Source of the DNA: DATJPD01 sp036394195
Lineage (GTDB): Bacteria; Pseudomonadota; Alphaproteobacteria; CACIAM-22H2
NCBI GenBank assembly: GCA_036394195.1
Contig: DASWFO010000178.1
Coordinates: 1-12,240, forward strand
Length of the DNA: 12,240 nt
Reading direction: 5' to 3'
Shown: in pieces, positions 7,041 through 12,240 of the stretch
Numbering within the stretch: position 1 is the first letter of the stretch
Layout of the letters: each line of letters opens with the position of its first letter
Program-made: the position numbers and the translations under genes
The notes under the pieces: generated by a model
Seen by the model: the letters and a program-made list of their open reading frames with translations, nothing else
What the model was told of the DNA's origin: nothing
Databases searched by the model: none

Positions 7041-7226
7041 CAGTCGACTCCGGCAGTGGGGTACGCCGCGTCGATCCGCTGCTTCGGGTCGCCGCCGCTG
7101 CCCCACCTGCTGCGCTGCAAAGAGCAGTTGTTGCCTTGTGCCCCCTCACGCCGGAAGACCACCCATTCTTAGGGCGAATGGCGATTCCGCCGCACTCCCC
7201 TGTTAGTCCACACCATGGCCCAGGCA

Positions 7227-7266
7227 CCAGACTCAAACGGGCCCGCACGGGCCCGTTTGAGTCTGG
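7227..7266. terminator. 19-bp perfect hairpin touching the 3' end of tRNA-Ser
   Basis: Arms 7227-7245 and 7248-7266 are exact reverse complements around a two-base centre, so with a four-base GCAC loop the stem is 18 bp. The right arm covers the three bases encoding the tRNA's terminal CCA (7264-7266). Its place directly behind the minus-strand tRNA fits a transcription terminator for the tRNA, and it could also stop the plus-strand operon ending at 7040. No T-run follows on either strand, so intrinsic termination is not assured. Confidence 0.55.
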
Positions 7267-7353
7267 CGGAGGGAGCGGGATTCGAACCCGCGATACGGTT
7301 TCCCGTATACACACTTTCCAGGCGTGCGCCTTAAACCACTCGGCCACCCCTCC
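7264..7353 (-). tRNA. tRNA-Ser (anticodon GGA)
   Basis: On the minus strand the gene starts GGAGGGGTGGCCGAG and ends CTCCCTCCG plus an encoded CCA, 90 bases in all. The acceptor stem pairs fully with one G-U at the seventh pair. The anticodon arm is CACGC-CTGGAAA-GTGTG, giving anticodon GGA, which reads UCC and UCU serine codons. A long variable arm (about ATACGGG/CCCGTAT) and the T arm GCGGG-TTCGAAT-CCCGC complete a class II serine tRNA. Chance translations of this gene give spurious peptides often seen in databases. Confidence 0.97.
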
Positions 7354-7363
7354 GGGCGGGCGC

Positions 7364-7393
7364 ACCATACCAGCCGGCCGCGTCTACCCTCAA
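7364..7393 (-). promoter_or_regulatory. probable promoter of tRNA-Ser
   Basis: Reading the minus strand, TTGAGG (7393-7388), an 18-base spacer and TATGGT (7369-7364) lie just ahead of the tRNA, with a predicted start about four bases before its 5' end at 7353. Each box matches the housekeeping consensus at four of six positions. The position, more than the match, supports the call. Confidence 0.42.
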
Positions 7394-7548
7394 GCCGCCG
7401 CGATGCGGCGAAACCCGCCTGGGCCAGGCTCGCGCGCCGCGCCTTGTTTGCCCTTATTTGGTCGCAGGACCAAACAAGCGCCTTGGACTAGTGTCACGGC
7501 CGGCGGAGTAGCGGCGCCCCCGACAGCCAACGTCGCTGCATCCGTCGG

Positions 7549-7578
7549 CGCGCGCAAGTCCTTCGGGGCTTGCGCGCG
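7549..7578. other. very stable hairpin with UUCG tetraloop
   Basis: CGCGCGCAAGTCC (7549-7561) pairs with GGGCTTGCGCGCG (7566-7578) over 13 bp with one G-U, closed by C(TTCG)G, an exceptionally stable RNA tetraloop when read on the plus strand. It lies about 50 bases upstream of the EcfG-like promoter. It could be a terminator stem or the core of a small RNA. There is no T-run after it. Confidence 0.5.
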
Positions 7579-7627
7579 TTCCGCTTCACGGGCCCCGGCT
7601 GATGGCCGCCCGCCCTCGCATTGCCCC

Positions 7628-7653
7628 GGAATTGTTTCGCCGTGCGCCTCGTT
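7628..7653 (+). promoter_or_regulatory. candidate EcfG-type (general stress response) promoter
   Basis: GGAAT (7628-7632), a 17-base spacer and CGTT (7650-7653) match the alphaproteobacterial EcfG promoter pattern GGAAC-N16/17-CGTT at all but one position. It is about 58 bases upstream of the lipoprotein start at 7712. Small envelope proteins are common members of this regulon, which fits, but the short motif can occur by chance. Confidence 0.42.
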
Positions 7654-7711
7654 GATACGAGAGGCGGCCGATGTGCCGTGCGGTAACGAACGCGACACGG
7701 AGCGAAGGTTC

Positions 7712-7942
7712 ATGAGCGCGCGAACGGTAGTCAACGCAAGCCTTGCGGTAATTCTCACAGCCCTCCTTGCGGGCTGCGTCTACGAGCCAGCACCTGCACC
7801 ACTGCCACCGGGGTATTATTCGCCGGGCTATTACAGCTACGGCTACGCGCCCGGGTATTACCGCCCCGAGCCGTCTGTGGCGCTCGGGTTCCGGCTTGGC
7901 GGCGACGATTGGAACGAGCATCACCATCATCATTGGCGCTGA
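7712..7942 (+). CDS. small Tyr/Gly/Pro- and His-rich lipoprotein
   Basis: This 76-residue protein begins with a lipoprotein signal (MSART, then a hydrophobic segment) and a lipobox LLAGC with Cys at residue 22, so it should be lipid-anchored in the envelope. The mature part is Pro-rich, then has three PGYY-type repeats (about residues 33-52), a short SVALGFRLGGDD strand and a tail with five consecutive histidines, HHHHHWR. The family is not recognised. The Tyr/Gly repeats look like a surface or matrix segment and the His cluster could bind metal, both speculative. The start ATG 7712 has GAAGG in place ahead of it. An upstream in-frame extension would read through the tRNA gene and is not credible. 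Confidence 0.8.
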   Translation: MSARTVVNASLAVILTALLAGCVYEPAPAPLPPGYYSPGYYSYGYAPGYYRPEPSVALGFRLGGDDWNEHHHHHWR

Positions 7943-8120
7943 TCGGACGAGTTTGATCGAGCCGGCGCCTCGGTGGCGCTTGCGACAAAGCCGTGATCGG
8001 CGGCGGCGGGTTTTTGCCACGCGCGCCGCGGTCTGTGACCTCTGCTCCGCCGTATGGACTTCCGCCTGCACCATCCCATGTACGGTTGGGGTGCGCAAAA
8101 AGGATCCTAGGAGGACAGAG

Positions 8121-8594
8121 ATGATCGGACGTTTCTTAGCGTCGACCGCGGTGGCCGGCGTATTGGTGACCAGTGCCGCCATGGCGCAGATGTCGGCGCC
8201 GCCACCGAACAACGCTCCGGCCGACCAGCCGGCGCGCATTCAGACCCAGAACCCGGCGCCACGTGATCAGGCGAATCCGGCGATGAACAGCGACCAGCAG
8301 CGCCGCGACCAGATCGGGCAGGCCGGCGGCGGCACTGCGACCGATAACAGCGGCACGTCGATGTCGCGCGATCGGTCGAACGACGATCGCTCGATGACCC
8401 AGCGCGCCGGTGACAGCATGCGGCGGGCCGGCCAGAAGGTGAAATCCGCGTTCTCGTCGGACAAGAGCAACGCCAGGGCGAAACAGTCGGCGCAGGGCCA
8501 CGACAAAGACAACATCGCCGACCAGCTGAACGCCTGCCAGGCGAAGCCGCAGGCGGATCGGCAGGCCTGCATCGACCAAGCGACCCGGATGTAA
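8121..8594 (+). CDS. small secreted protein of unknown function
   Basis: The 157-residue product has a clear Sec signal peptide (MIGRFL, a hydrophobic core, cleavage after AMA near residue 22). The mature protein is hydrophilic and probably largely disordered: a Pro/Asn/Gln-rich section, then Arg/Ser/Asp-rich repeats (MSRDRSNDDRSMTQRAGDSM), a basic helix (RRAGQKVKSAFSSDK) and a C-terminal part with two cysteines ten residues apart (NACQAKPQADRQACID) that could form a disulfide in the periplasm. ATG 8121 follows a strong TAGGAGGA site. The same frame is open upstream, but earlier starts lack a ribosome-binding site. I do not recognise the family. A hairpin at 8623-8654 probably ends its transcript. 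Confidence 0.82.
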   Translation: MIGRFLASTAVAGVLVTSAAMAQMSAPPPNNAPADQPARIQTQNPAPRDQANPAMNSDQQRRDQIGQAGGGTATDNSGTSMSRDRSNDDRSMTQRAGDSMRRAGQKVKSAFSSDKSNARAKQSAQGHDKDNIADQLNACQAKPQADRQACIDQATRM

Positions 8595-8622
8595 GCTTAC
8601 CGGGCCCAACGCCACAGTCCCG

Positions 8623-8654
8623 CGTTCGGGCGGAACAATCGTTCCGCCCGAACG
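8623..8654. terminator. 14-bp perfect hairpin downstream of the small secreted protein
   Basis: CGTTCGGGCGGAAC (8623-8636) and GTTCCGCCCGAACG (8641-8654) pair perfectly around an AATC loop, 28 bases after the stop at 8594 and before the SDR gene. Placement and strength suggest a terminator or RNA-protecting stem. It lacks a T-run, so termination may be imperfect. Confidence 0.6.
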
Positions 8655-8715
8655 GGGGCGCTTTCGCGACAGGATTTGACCGGCGCCGTGGTGCGGCCGA
8701 CCGGCTTGGCTTAAT

Positions 8716-8745
8716 GTCTTCCCTTCCACTTTGGGAGGGAAAGAC
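8716..8745 (+). promoter_or_regulatory. hairpin enclosing the ribosome-binding site of the SDR gene
   Basis: GTCTT (8716-8720) pairs with AAGAC (8741-8745). After a bulged A at 8740, CCCTTCCA (8721-8728) pairs with TGGGAGGG (8732-8739), with one G-U, around a CTT loop. The whole ribosome-binding site GGGAGGG (8733-8739) is inside the stem, which ends at the base before ATG 8746. Such a structure could limit translation unless opened by temperature, a protein or transcription-coupled ribosomes. Confidence 0.45.
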
Positions 8746-9495
8746 ATGCCAAAGGACAAAGTTGCCCTGGTCACTGGTGCGGGCAGCGGCATCGGCCGCG
8801 CCTCGGCACTGGCGCTGCTCGCCGACGGCTATTCCGTCACCCTCGTCGGCCGGCGCAAGGCCGAGCTCGACAAGACCGCCGAGCAGGCCAAGGGAGGCCG
8901 CCCCCTGGTGGTTCCCGCCGATCTCGGCGATCCCGCCACGGTGCGGTCCGTGTTTGCCAAGACCAAGCAGGAATTCGGCCGGCTCGACGTGCTGTTCAAC
9001 AATGCCGGCATGGGCGCCCCAGCCATTCCGCTCGAAGACCTCACCTATGAGCAGTGGAAGTCGGTGGTCGACATCAACCTGAGCGCCGTCTTCCTGTGCA
9101 TCCAGGAAGCCTTCAAGATCATGAAGGACCAGCAGCCGCGCGGGGGGCGGATCATCAACAATGGCTCGATCTCGGCGCACGCGCCGCGACCTTTTTCAGC
9201 TCCCTATACCGCGACCAAGCACGGCGTCACCGGGCTGACGAAATCGGCGGCACTCGACGGCCGCAAATACGACATCGCGGTTGGCCAGATCGACATCGGC
9301 AACGCCGCCACCGAGATGACCGAGCGGATGGCCAAGGGCGTCCCGCAGCCCAACGGCACCATGATGGTCGAGCCGCGCATGGACGTGAACGATGTGGCGA
9401 AGACGATCCTGCACATGGCCAACCTGCCGCTCGAGTCGAACATCCTCTTCGTCACGGTCATGGCGACCAAGATGCCGTTCGTGGGACGGGGGTAG
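8746..9495 (+). CDS. SDR-family NAD(P)-dependent oxidoreductase
   Basis: This 249-residue classical short-chain dehydrogenase/reductase interconverts an alcohol and a carbonyl using NAD(P). The Rossmann cofactor motif TGAGSGIG is at 10-17, NNAG at 85-88, and the catalytic Asn-Ser-Tyr-Lys set is N111, S141, Y154 and K158. Two Arg (RR, 36-37) after the second strand suggest NADPH preference. The substrate cannot be told from sequence. ATG 8746 is chosen because GGGAGGG lies directly ahead; an in-frame TTG 8731 would start before that site. The gene stands alone between a terminator-like hairpin and a palindromic repeat, about 1.7 kb from the aromatic operon, so a role there (for example as a diol dehydrogenase) is unsupported. 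Confidence 0.94.
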   Translation: MPKDKVALVTGAGSGIGRASALALLADGYSVTLVGRRKAELDKTAEQAKGGRPLVVPADLGDPATVRSVFAKTKQEFGRLDVLFNNAGMGAPAIPLEDLTYEQWKSVVDINLSAVFLCIQEAFKIMKDQQPRGGRIINNGSISAHAPRPFSAPYTATKHGVTGLTKSAALDGRKYDIAVGQIDIGNAATEMTERMAKGVPQPNGTMMVEPRMDVNDVAKTILHMANLPLESNILFVTVMATKMPFVGRG

Positions 9496-9519
9496 GGCCG
9501 GCGCGTTTCTCTTGTCCGT

Positions 9520-9583
9520 CATTCCCGCGAACGCGGGAATCCATGGTTCAGCGGCGCGATGGATGCCCGCTTTCGCGGGCATG
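9520..9583. repeat. composite palindromic repeat (REP-like pair), 25-bp imperfect inverted arms
   Basis: Arms 9520-9544 and 9559-9583 are inverted copies with three differences, 14 bases apart. Each folds as an 8-bp hairpin: ATTCCCGC/GCGGGAAT in the left arm and ATGCCCGC/GCGGGCAT in the right, so the third base pair is T-A in one and G-C in the other, with both bases changed together. The element is the same family as 1818-1930 and, like it, lies between the 3' ends of two converging genes (stops at 9495 and 9609). Confidence 0.85.
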
Positions 9584-9608
9584 ATGAAAGAGGGTGGGTC
9601 GGCTTAGT

Positions 9609-10406
9609 TTAAGCGCTCAAAATCTTCGTCAGCCCGCGCACGAGCGTATCGTGGCGGGCTTCGCGGCTGCGTTTGTCGCTGTCGACCGCCTTGCCGACGC
9701 CGAGGTAGCGCTCGGCGACCTCCGAGTTGCGCAGCAGATCCTGTCCGGAGCCCTGCATGACGACGCGGCCCATTTCGATGACGTAAGCGCGGTCGGCGAT
9801 GGCGAGGCTCATGCGCGCGTTCTGTTCCGAGAGCAGGATCGCGATGCCGCGCGAGCGCAGGCCCGAGATCAGCCTGAAGATCTCCGAGACCAATGCCGGC
9901 GAGAGGCCGAGCGACGGCTCGTCGAGAAGCAGGAACCGCGGCTCGACCATGAGGGCGCGCGCAATCGCCAGCATTTGCTGCTGGCCGCCCGACAGGTTGC
10001 CGGCCATCTCGTCCGGGCGCTCGGCGAGCACCGGGAACAGCTTGCAGACGTCCTGCATGCGCCGGACGATGCCGGCCTCGCCCAGGGTGCGGCGCTGCGC
10101 ATAGGCGCCGAGGCGGAGATTTTCCGCCACCGTCAGGCCGGCGATCATCTGCCGGCCTTCGGGCACGTGCGAGATGCCGAGTTGCACCCGCTCGCGAGGC
10201 GACAGCCCGTCGATCCGCTGCCCCTGCAGCAGGATCTGCCCCTGCCGCGCCGGCAACAGTCCGGAAATGGTCTTGGCCAGCGAGGTCTTGCCGGCACCGT
10301 TGGCGCCGATCAGCGCCACGATCTGTCCGGCGTCGACCCGCAGGTCGATGCCGTGCAGCACGTCAGCGTCGCTGTAGCCGGTGCTGAGGCCTCTAATCTC
10401 CAACAT
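9609..10406 (-). CDS. livF: branched-chain amino acid-type ABC transporter ATP-binding protein LivF
   Basis: This is one of two ATPases that power a LivHMGFK-type importer at the inner membrane. Walker A is GANGAGKTS (34-42), the signature LSGGQ (138-142) and Walker B FLLLDE (158-163). As usual for LivF the switch position is Gln (SEQN, Q195) rather than His. VPEGRQMIAGLTVAENL (81-97) is also LivF-typical. The product is 265 residues; after the usual end near YLG (236) it has an unusual charged tail of about 29 residues (KRSREARHD...). It is the last gene of livM-livG-livF, 18 bases after livG, with a GGAGAT site in the gap. Substrates of this class include branched-chain amino acids, amides, urea and aromatic acids, so the name marks family and not proven substrate. 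Confidence 0.95.
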   Translation of the reverse strand: MLEIRGLSTGYSDADVLHGIDLRVDAGQIVALIGANGAGKTSLAKTISGLLPARQGQILLQGQRIDGLSPRERVQLGISHVPEGRQMIAGLTVAENLRLGAYAQRRTLGEAGIVRRMQDVCKLFPVLAERPDEMAGNLSGGQQQMLAIARALMVEPRFLLLDEPSLGLSPALVSEIFRLISGLRSRGIAILLSEQNARMSLAIADRAYVIEMGRVVMQGSGQDLLRNSEVAERYLGVGKAVDSDKRSREARHDTLVRGLTKILSA

Positions 10407-10424
10407 CAGAGGATCTCCAGCATC

Positions 10425-11204
10425 TCAATGCGCCTCGTGCTCGAGGCCGAGATAGGCCTCGATGACCCGCCCGTCGCGCTGGACCTCGGCCGGCGTGCCG
10501 CGGGCTATCAGGCTGCCGAGATCGAGCACAATCACCTCGTCGGCGACGTTCATGACCAGCGACATATTGTGCTCGACCACCATGATCGTGATCCCGGTGT
10601 CGCGGACGGCGCGCAGCAGCGCCGCCAGCTCGGCGGTCTCGGCGTCGTTGAGGCCGGCGGCGGGCTCATCCAGCAGCAGCAGGCGCGGCCGCGCCATCAG
10701 CGCCCGGCACACCTCGATCAGCTTCTGCGCCCCCATCGGGAGGCTTGTCGCTGCGGTGTCGCGGAACGCCGCCAGCCCGACCAGGTCGAGGAGGGCGTCG
10801 GCCTGCTCGATCAGCCGGTGCTCTTCGTGTCGCGCGGCGCCGAGCCACAGCATCTGCTTCCAGGCCTGGGCTTTCACCTGGCGGTGCGCGCCGACCAGCA
10901 CATTCTCGAGCGCCGTCATGCCCGGGAAGACGCGGGCGGTCTGGAAGGTGCGCAGCAGGCCGAGGCCGGCGATGTCGCTCGGCGACCGGTGGGCGAGCGG
11001 GACACCGAAATAGGTCACCTCGCCGGTATCGGGCGGGAACAGGTTGGTGACCAGGTTAAACAGCGTCGTCTTGCCAGCGCCGTTCGGGCCGATCAGCGCG
11101 GTCAGGCTGCCGGCCGGCACCGCGAAAGTCACGTTGTTGACCGCCTTAAGGCCGCCGAACGTCTTGCTGAGGGCGGTTCCGGCGAGCGCTGGTGCGGTGC
11201 TCAT
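10425..11204 (-). CDS. livG: branched-chain amino acid-type ABC transporter ATP-binding protein LivG
   Basis: This is the partner ATPase of LivF. Walker A is GPNGAGKTT (39-47), the Q-loop is Q88 in LLRTFQTARVF, Walker B is LLLLDE (175-180) and the switch His is H212 (VVEHNMSLVM). The signature motif is LPMGAQ (155-160) instead of LSGGQ; a Pro in the second place is common in LivG proteins. At 259 residues the length is standard. Its ATG overlaps the livM stop by four bases (ATGA, 11201-11204), implying translational coupling. Confidence 0.95.
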   Translation of the reverse strand: MSTAPALAGTALSKTFGGLKAVNNVTFAVPAGSLTALIGPNGAGKTTLFNLVTNLFPPDTGEVTYFGVPLAHRSPSDIAGLGLLRTFQTARVFPGMTALENVLVGAHRQVKAQAWKQMLWLGAARHEEHRLIEQADALLDLVGLAAFRDTAATSLPMGAQKLIEVCRALMARPRLLLLDEPAAGLNDAETAELAALLRAVRDTGITIMVVEHNMSLVMNVADEVIVLDLGSLIARGTPAEVQRDGRVIEAYLGLEHEAH

Positions 11205-12223
11205 TGCGCCTGACCCTTCGCGGCCAGGCGGGCACTCGGGGCCGCTTCGCCGCGCTCCGCGATGAGCCAGCGCATCAAGGTGCCCACAATGCCGTCCGGC
11301 ATGTATTGGAAGGCGAGCACGAGGATGGCGCCTTCGGCCAAAGTCTTATAGGCGGCCAGCGGCTGGAAGATGGTCGGCAGCAAGGTGATCAGCGCCGAGC
11401 CGAGGAGACCGCCGACCAGCATGCCTTCGCCGCCCACGACCTGCATCGCGATCATCTCGAACGACCGCGGCGTGCTGACCATCTCCGGCGACAGGAAATG
11501 GAAGTCGAATGCGTAGAGGCTGCCGGACAGCGAGCCGAGCACGGCACTGATCGCGAACGCCGCCATCTTGTGCCTCGGCACGTCGATGCCGAGGGCCGCT
11601 GCTGCGGTCTGGTCGGTGCGGATCGCCTGCAGTGCCCGGCCGAAGCTCGAGCGCATGCCGCCGAGCAGGCCGGCGATCAGTACGATGATGATGCCGAGCA
11701 CCAGGTAATACATCGAGGTCTGGGTGTCGAAGCTGATCGCGCCGACGGAGAACGACGGGATCCCGACCAAGCCCGACGGCCCACCGGTGATGTCCAGCCC
11801 GACCGTGATCGAATCGACCAGGAGGCCGAAACTCAGCGTCGCCAGTGCCAGATAGGCGCCGCGCAACCGCATCGTCACCAGGGCGAGGCCGATCGCGCAG
11901 GCCAGCGACACGACCATGCCGGCGAGGGTGCCGAGCAGCGGCGACAGGCCGTAGGTCGTGGCCAGGATGGCGGCGGTGTAGCCGCCGATGGCGAGGAACG
12001 CCGCCTGGCCGAGACTCACCTGGCCGGCGTAACCCATGAGCACGTCGAGGCCGAGCACGCCGATGAACAGGATGCCGGTGATCACCAGCGAGCTTAGCAA
12101 TCCGCCCTCGTCGATGAGATAAGGCAGGGCGATCAGCGCGGCCACCGCGATGACAGCGACCGCGATCGCCTTGCGGCCGCGGAAGCGGACGATGGCGCGA
12201 TAAACGCGGACATCCTCGCGCAC
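11201..12223 (-). CDS. livM: branched-chain amino acid-type ABC transporter permease LivM (start near window edge)
   Basis: This is an inner-membrane permease of the LivM family, with about eight to ten hydrophobic segments. The family hallmark GYAGQVSLGQAAFLAIGGYTA follows the second segment, and the cytoplasmic ATPase-coupling loop AIRTDQTAAAALGIDVPRHK is near residues 210-229. From GTG 12223 the product is 340 residues, a normal length. However, no ribosome-binding site precedes that GTG and the frame stays open to the right edge, so the true start may lie outside the window. The stop overlaps the livG start. The usual partners livH and the binding protein livK are not in view and would be expected upstream, beyond 12240. 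Confidence 0.92.
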   Translation of the reverse strand: MREDVRVYRAIVRFRGRKAIAVAVIAVAALIALPYLIDEGGLLSSLVITGILFIGVLGLDVLMGYAGQVSLGQAAFLAIGGYTAAILATTYGLSPLLGTLAGMVVSLACAIGLALVTMRLRGAYLALATLSFGLLVDSITVGLDITGGPSGLVGIPSFSVGAISFDTQTSMYYLVLGIIIVLIAGLLGGMRSSFGRALQAIRTDQTAAAALGIDVPRHKMAAFAISAVLGSLSGSLYAFDFHFLSPEMVSTPRSFEMIAMQVVGGEGMLVGGLLGSALITLLPTIFQPLAAYKTLAEGAILVLAFQYMPDGIVGTLMRWLIAERGEAAPSARLAAKGQAQ

Positions 12224-12240
12224 GTCGTGGCGGCGCGCCC

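Larger units (their letters stand above)
7354..7711. other. structured intergenic region between tRNA-Ser and the lipoprotein gene
   Basis: No convincing gene is present. Apart from the tRNA promoter, the UUCG hairpin (7549-7578) and the EcfG-like promoter listed separately, it holds a small perfect hairpin, TTTGGTC-GCAG-GACCAAA (7457-7474), and an alternative pairing of CTTGTTTG (7443-7450) with CAAACAAG (7471-7478). The two pairings are mutually exclusive. A long plus-strand open frame from 7136 runs through the tRNA and this region into the lipoprotein frame, but its first part is tRNA sequence read as protein. Confidence 0.6.

Noticed and set aside
4894..7106. Two long minus-strand frames (4894-6015 and 6012-7106)
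   Set aside because: They mirror the dioxygenase and Pht5-like genes on the other strand, with no ribosome-binding sites or domains.
6988..7368. Minus-strand open frame with peptides like GVAEWFKAHAWKVCIRETV
   Set aside because: It is the tRNA-Ser gene translated as protein, a well-known type of spurious annotation.
7136..7711. N-terminal extension of the small lipoprotein, with GIRTRDTVSRIHTFQACALN-type sequence
   Set aside because: This part is the complement of tRNA-Ser read as protein; the lipobox signal beginning at 7712 defines the real start.
8676..8715. TTGACC near 8676 with TTAAT near 8711 as a promoter for the SDR gene
   Set aside because: The spacing is far longer than 16-18 bases and no -10 box lies at the correct distance.
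8746..9495. SDR gene as the diol dehydrogenase of the aromatic pathway
   Set aside because: It is about 1.7 kb away beyond a tRNA and two unrelated genes, with its own leader; no sequence feature ties it to the pathway.
9594..11213. 539-residue open frame on the plus strand, antisense to livF and livG
   Set aside because: It is a long antisense frame caused by high GC content. It has His/Gln/Arg/Asp-rich composition, no recognisable motif and lies over two clear ATPase genes.

Overview
The window reads as chromosomal DNA of a GC-rich alphaproteobacterium, probably Hyphomicrobiales/Rhizobiales-like or a relative. The pointers are strong G/C third-position bias, several substrate-binding-protein-type genes, a twin-arginine signal on a solute-binding protein, a liv-type transporter, 'MPAKAGIH'-type palindromic repeats and a candidate EcfG-type stress promoter. 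No taxon marker is present, so this placement is inference.

Layout. (1) 1-1799: the unidentified tail of an upstream gene, a good sigma-54-like promoter element (144-159) and an orphan family-5 solute-binding protein (204-1799). (2) 1818-1930: a composite palindromic repeat in a convergent junction. (3) 1952-7040: an aromatic-catabolism island. A Pht5-like gene on the minus strand (1952-2944) diverges from a four-gene plus-strand operon across a 167-base spacer that holds a promoter and an 18-base perfect palindrome. The operon encodes a Rieske oxygenase alpha subunit (3112-4389), its small subunit (4395-4907), a LigB-LigA fusion extradiol dioxygenase (4939-6003) and a second Pht5-like protein (6045-7040). 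(4) 7041-8594: a strong hairpin and tRNA-Ser(GGA) on the minus strand, a structured gap of about 360 bases, a small Tyr/Gly/His-rich lipoprotein (7712-7942) and a small secreted protein (8121-8594). (5) 8623-9495: a terminator-like hairpin and an SDR oxidoreductase whose ribosome-binding site lies inside a hairpin. (6) 9520-9583: a second composite repeat, again in a convergent junction. (7) 9609 to the right edge: livM-livG-livF on the minus strand.

How the genes could work together. The operon has the parts for hydroxylating an aromatic acid (Rieske alpha/beta), possibly removing a carboxylate (Pht5-like proteins without signal peptides, related to 4,5-dihydroxyphthalate decarboxylase) and opening the ring by extradiol cleavage (LigBA fusion). 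This resembles phthalate/protocatechuate 4,5-cleavage logic, but the Rieske subunits look more like the salicylate 5-hydroxylase / anthranilate dioxygenase group. No ferredoxin, reductase, diol dehydrogenase or lower-pathway gene lies beside it, so the substrate is open. The family-5 binding protein and the Liv transporter could supply substrates, but nothing in the sequence proves that. The stretch 7041-7226 shows no gene or clear element.
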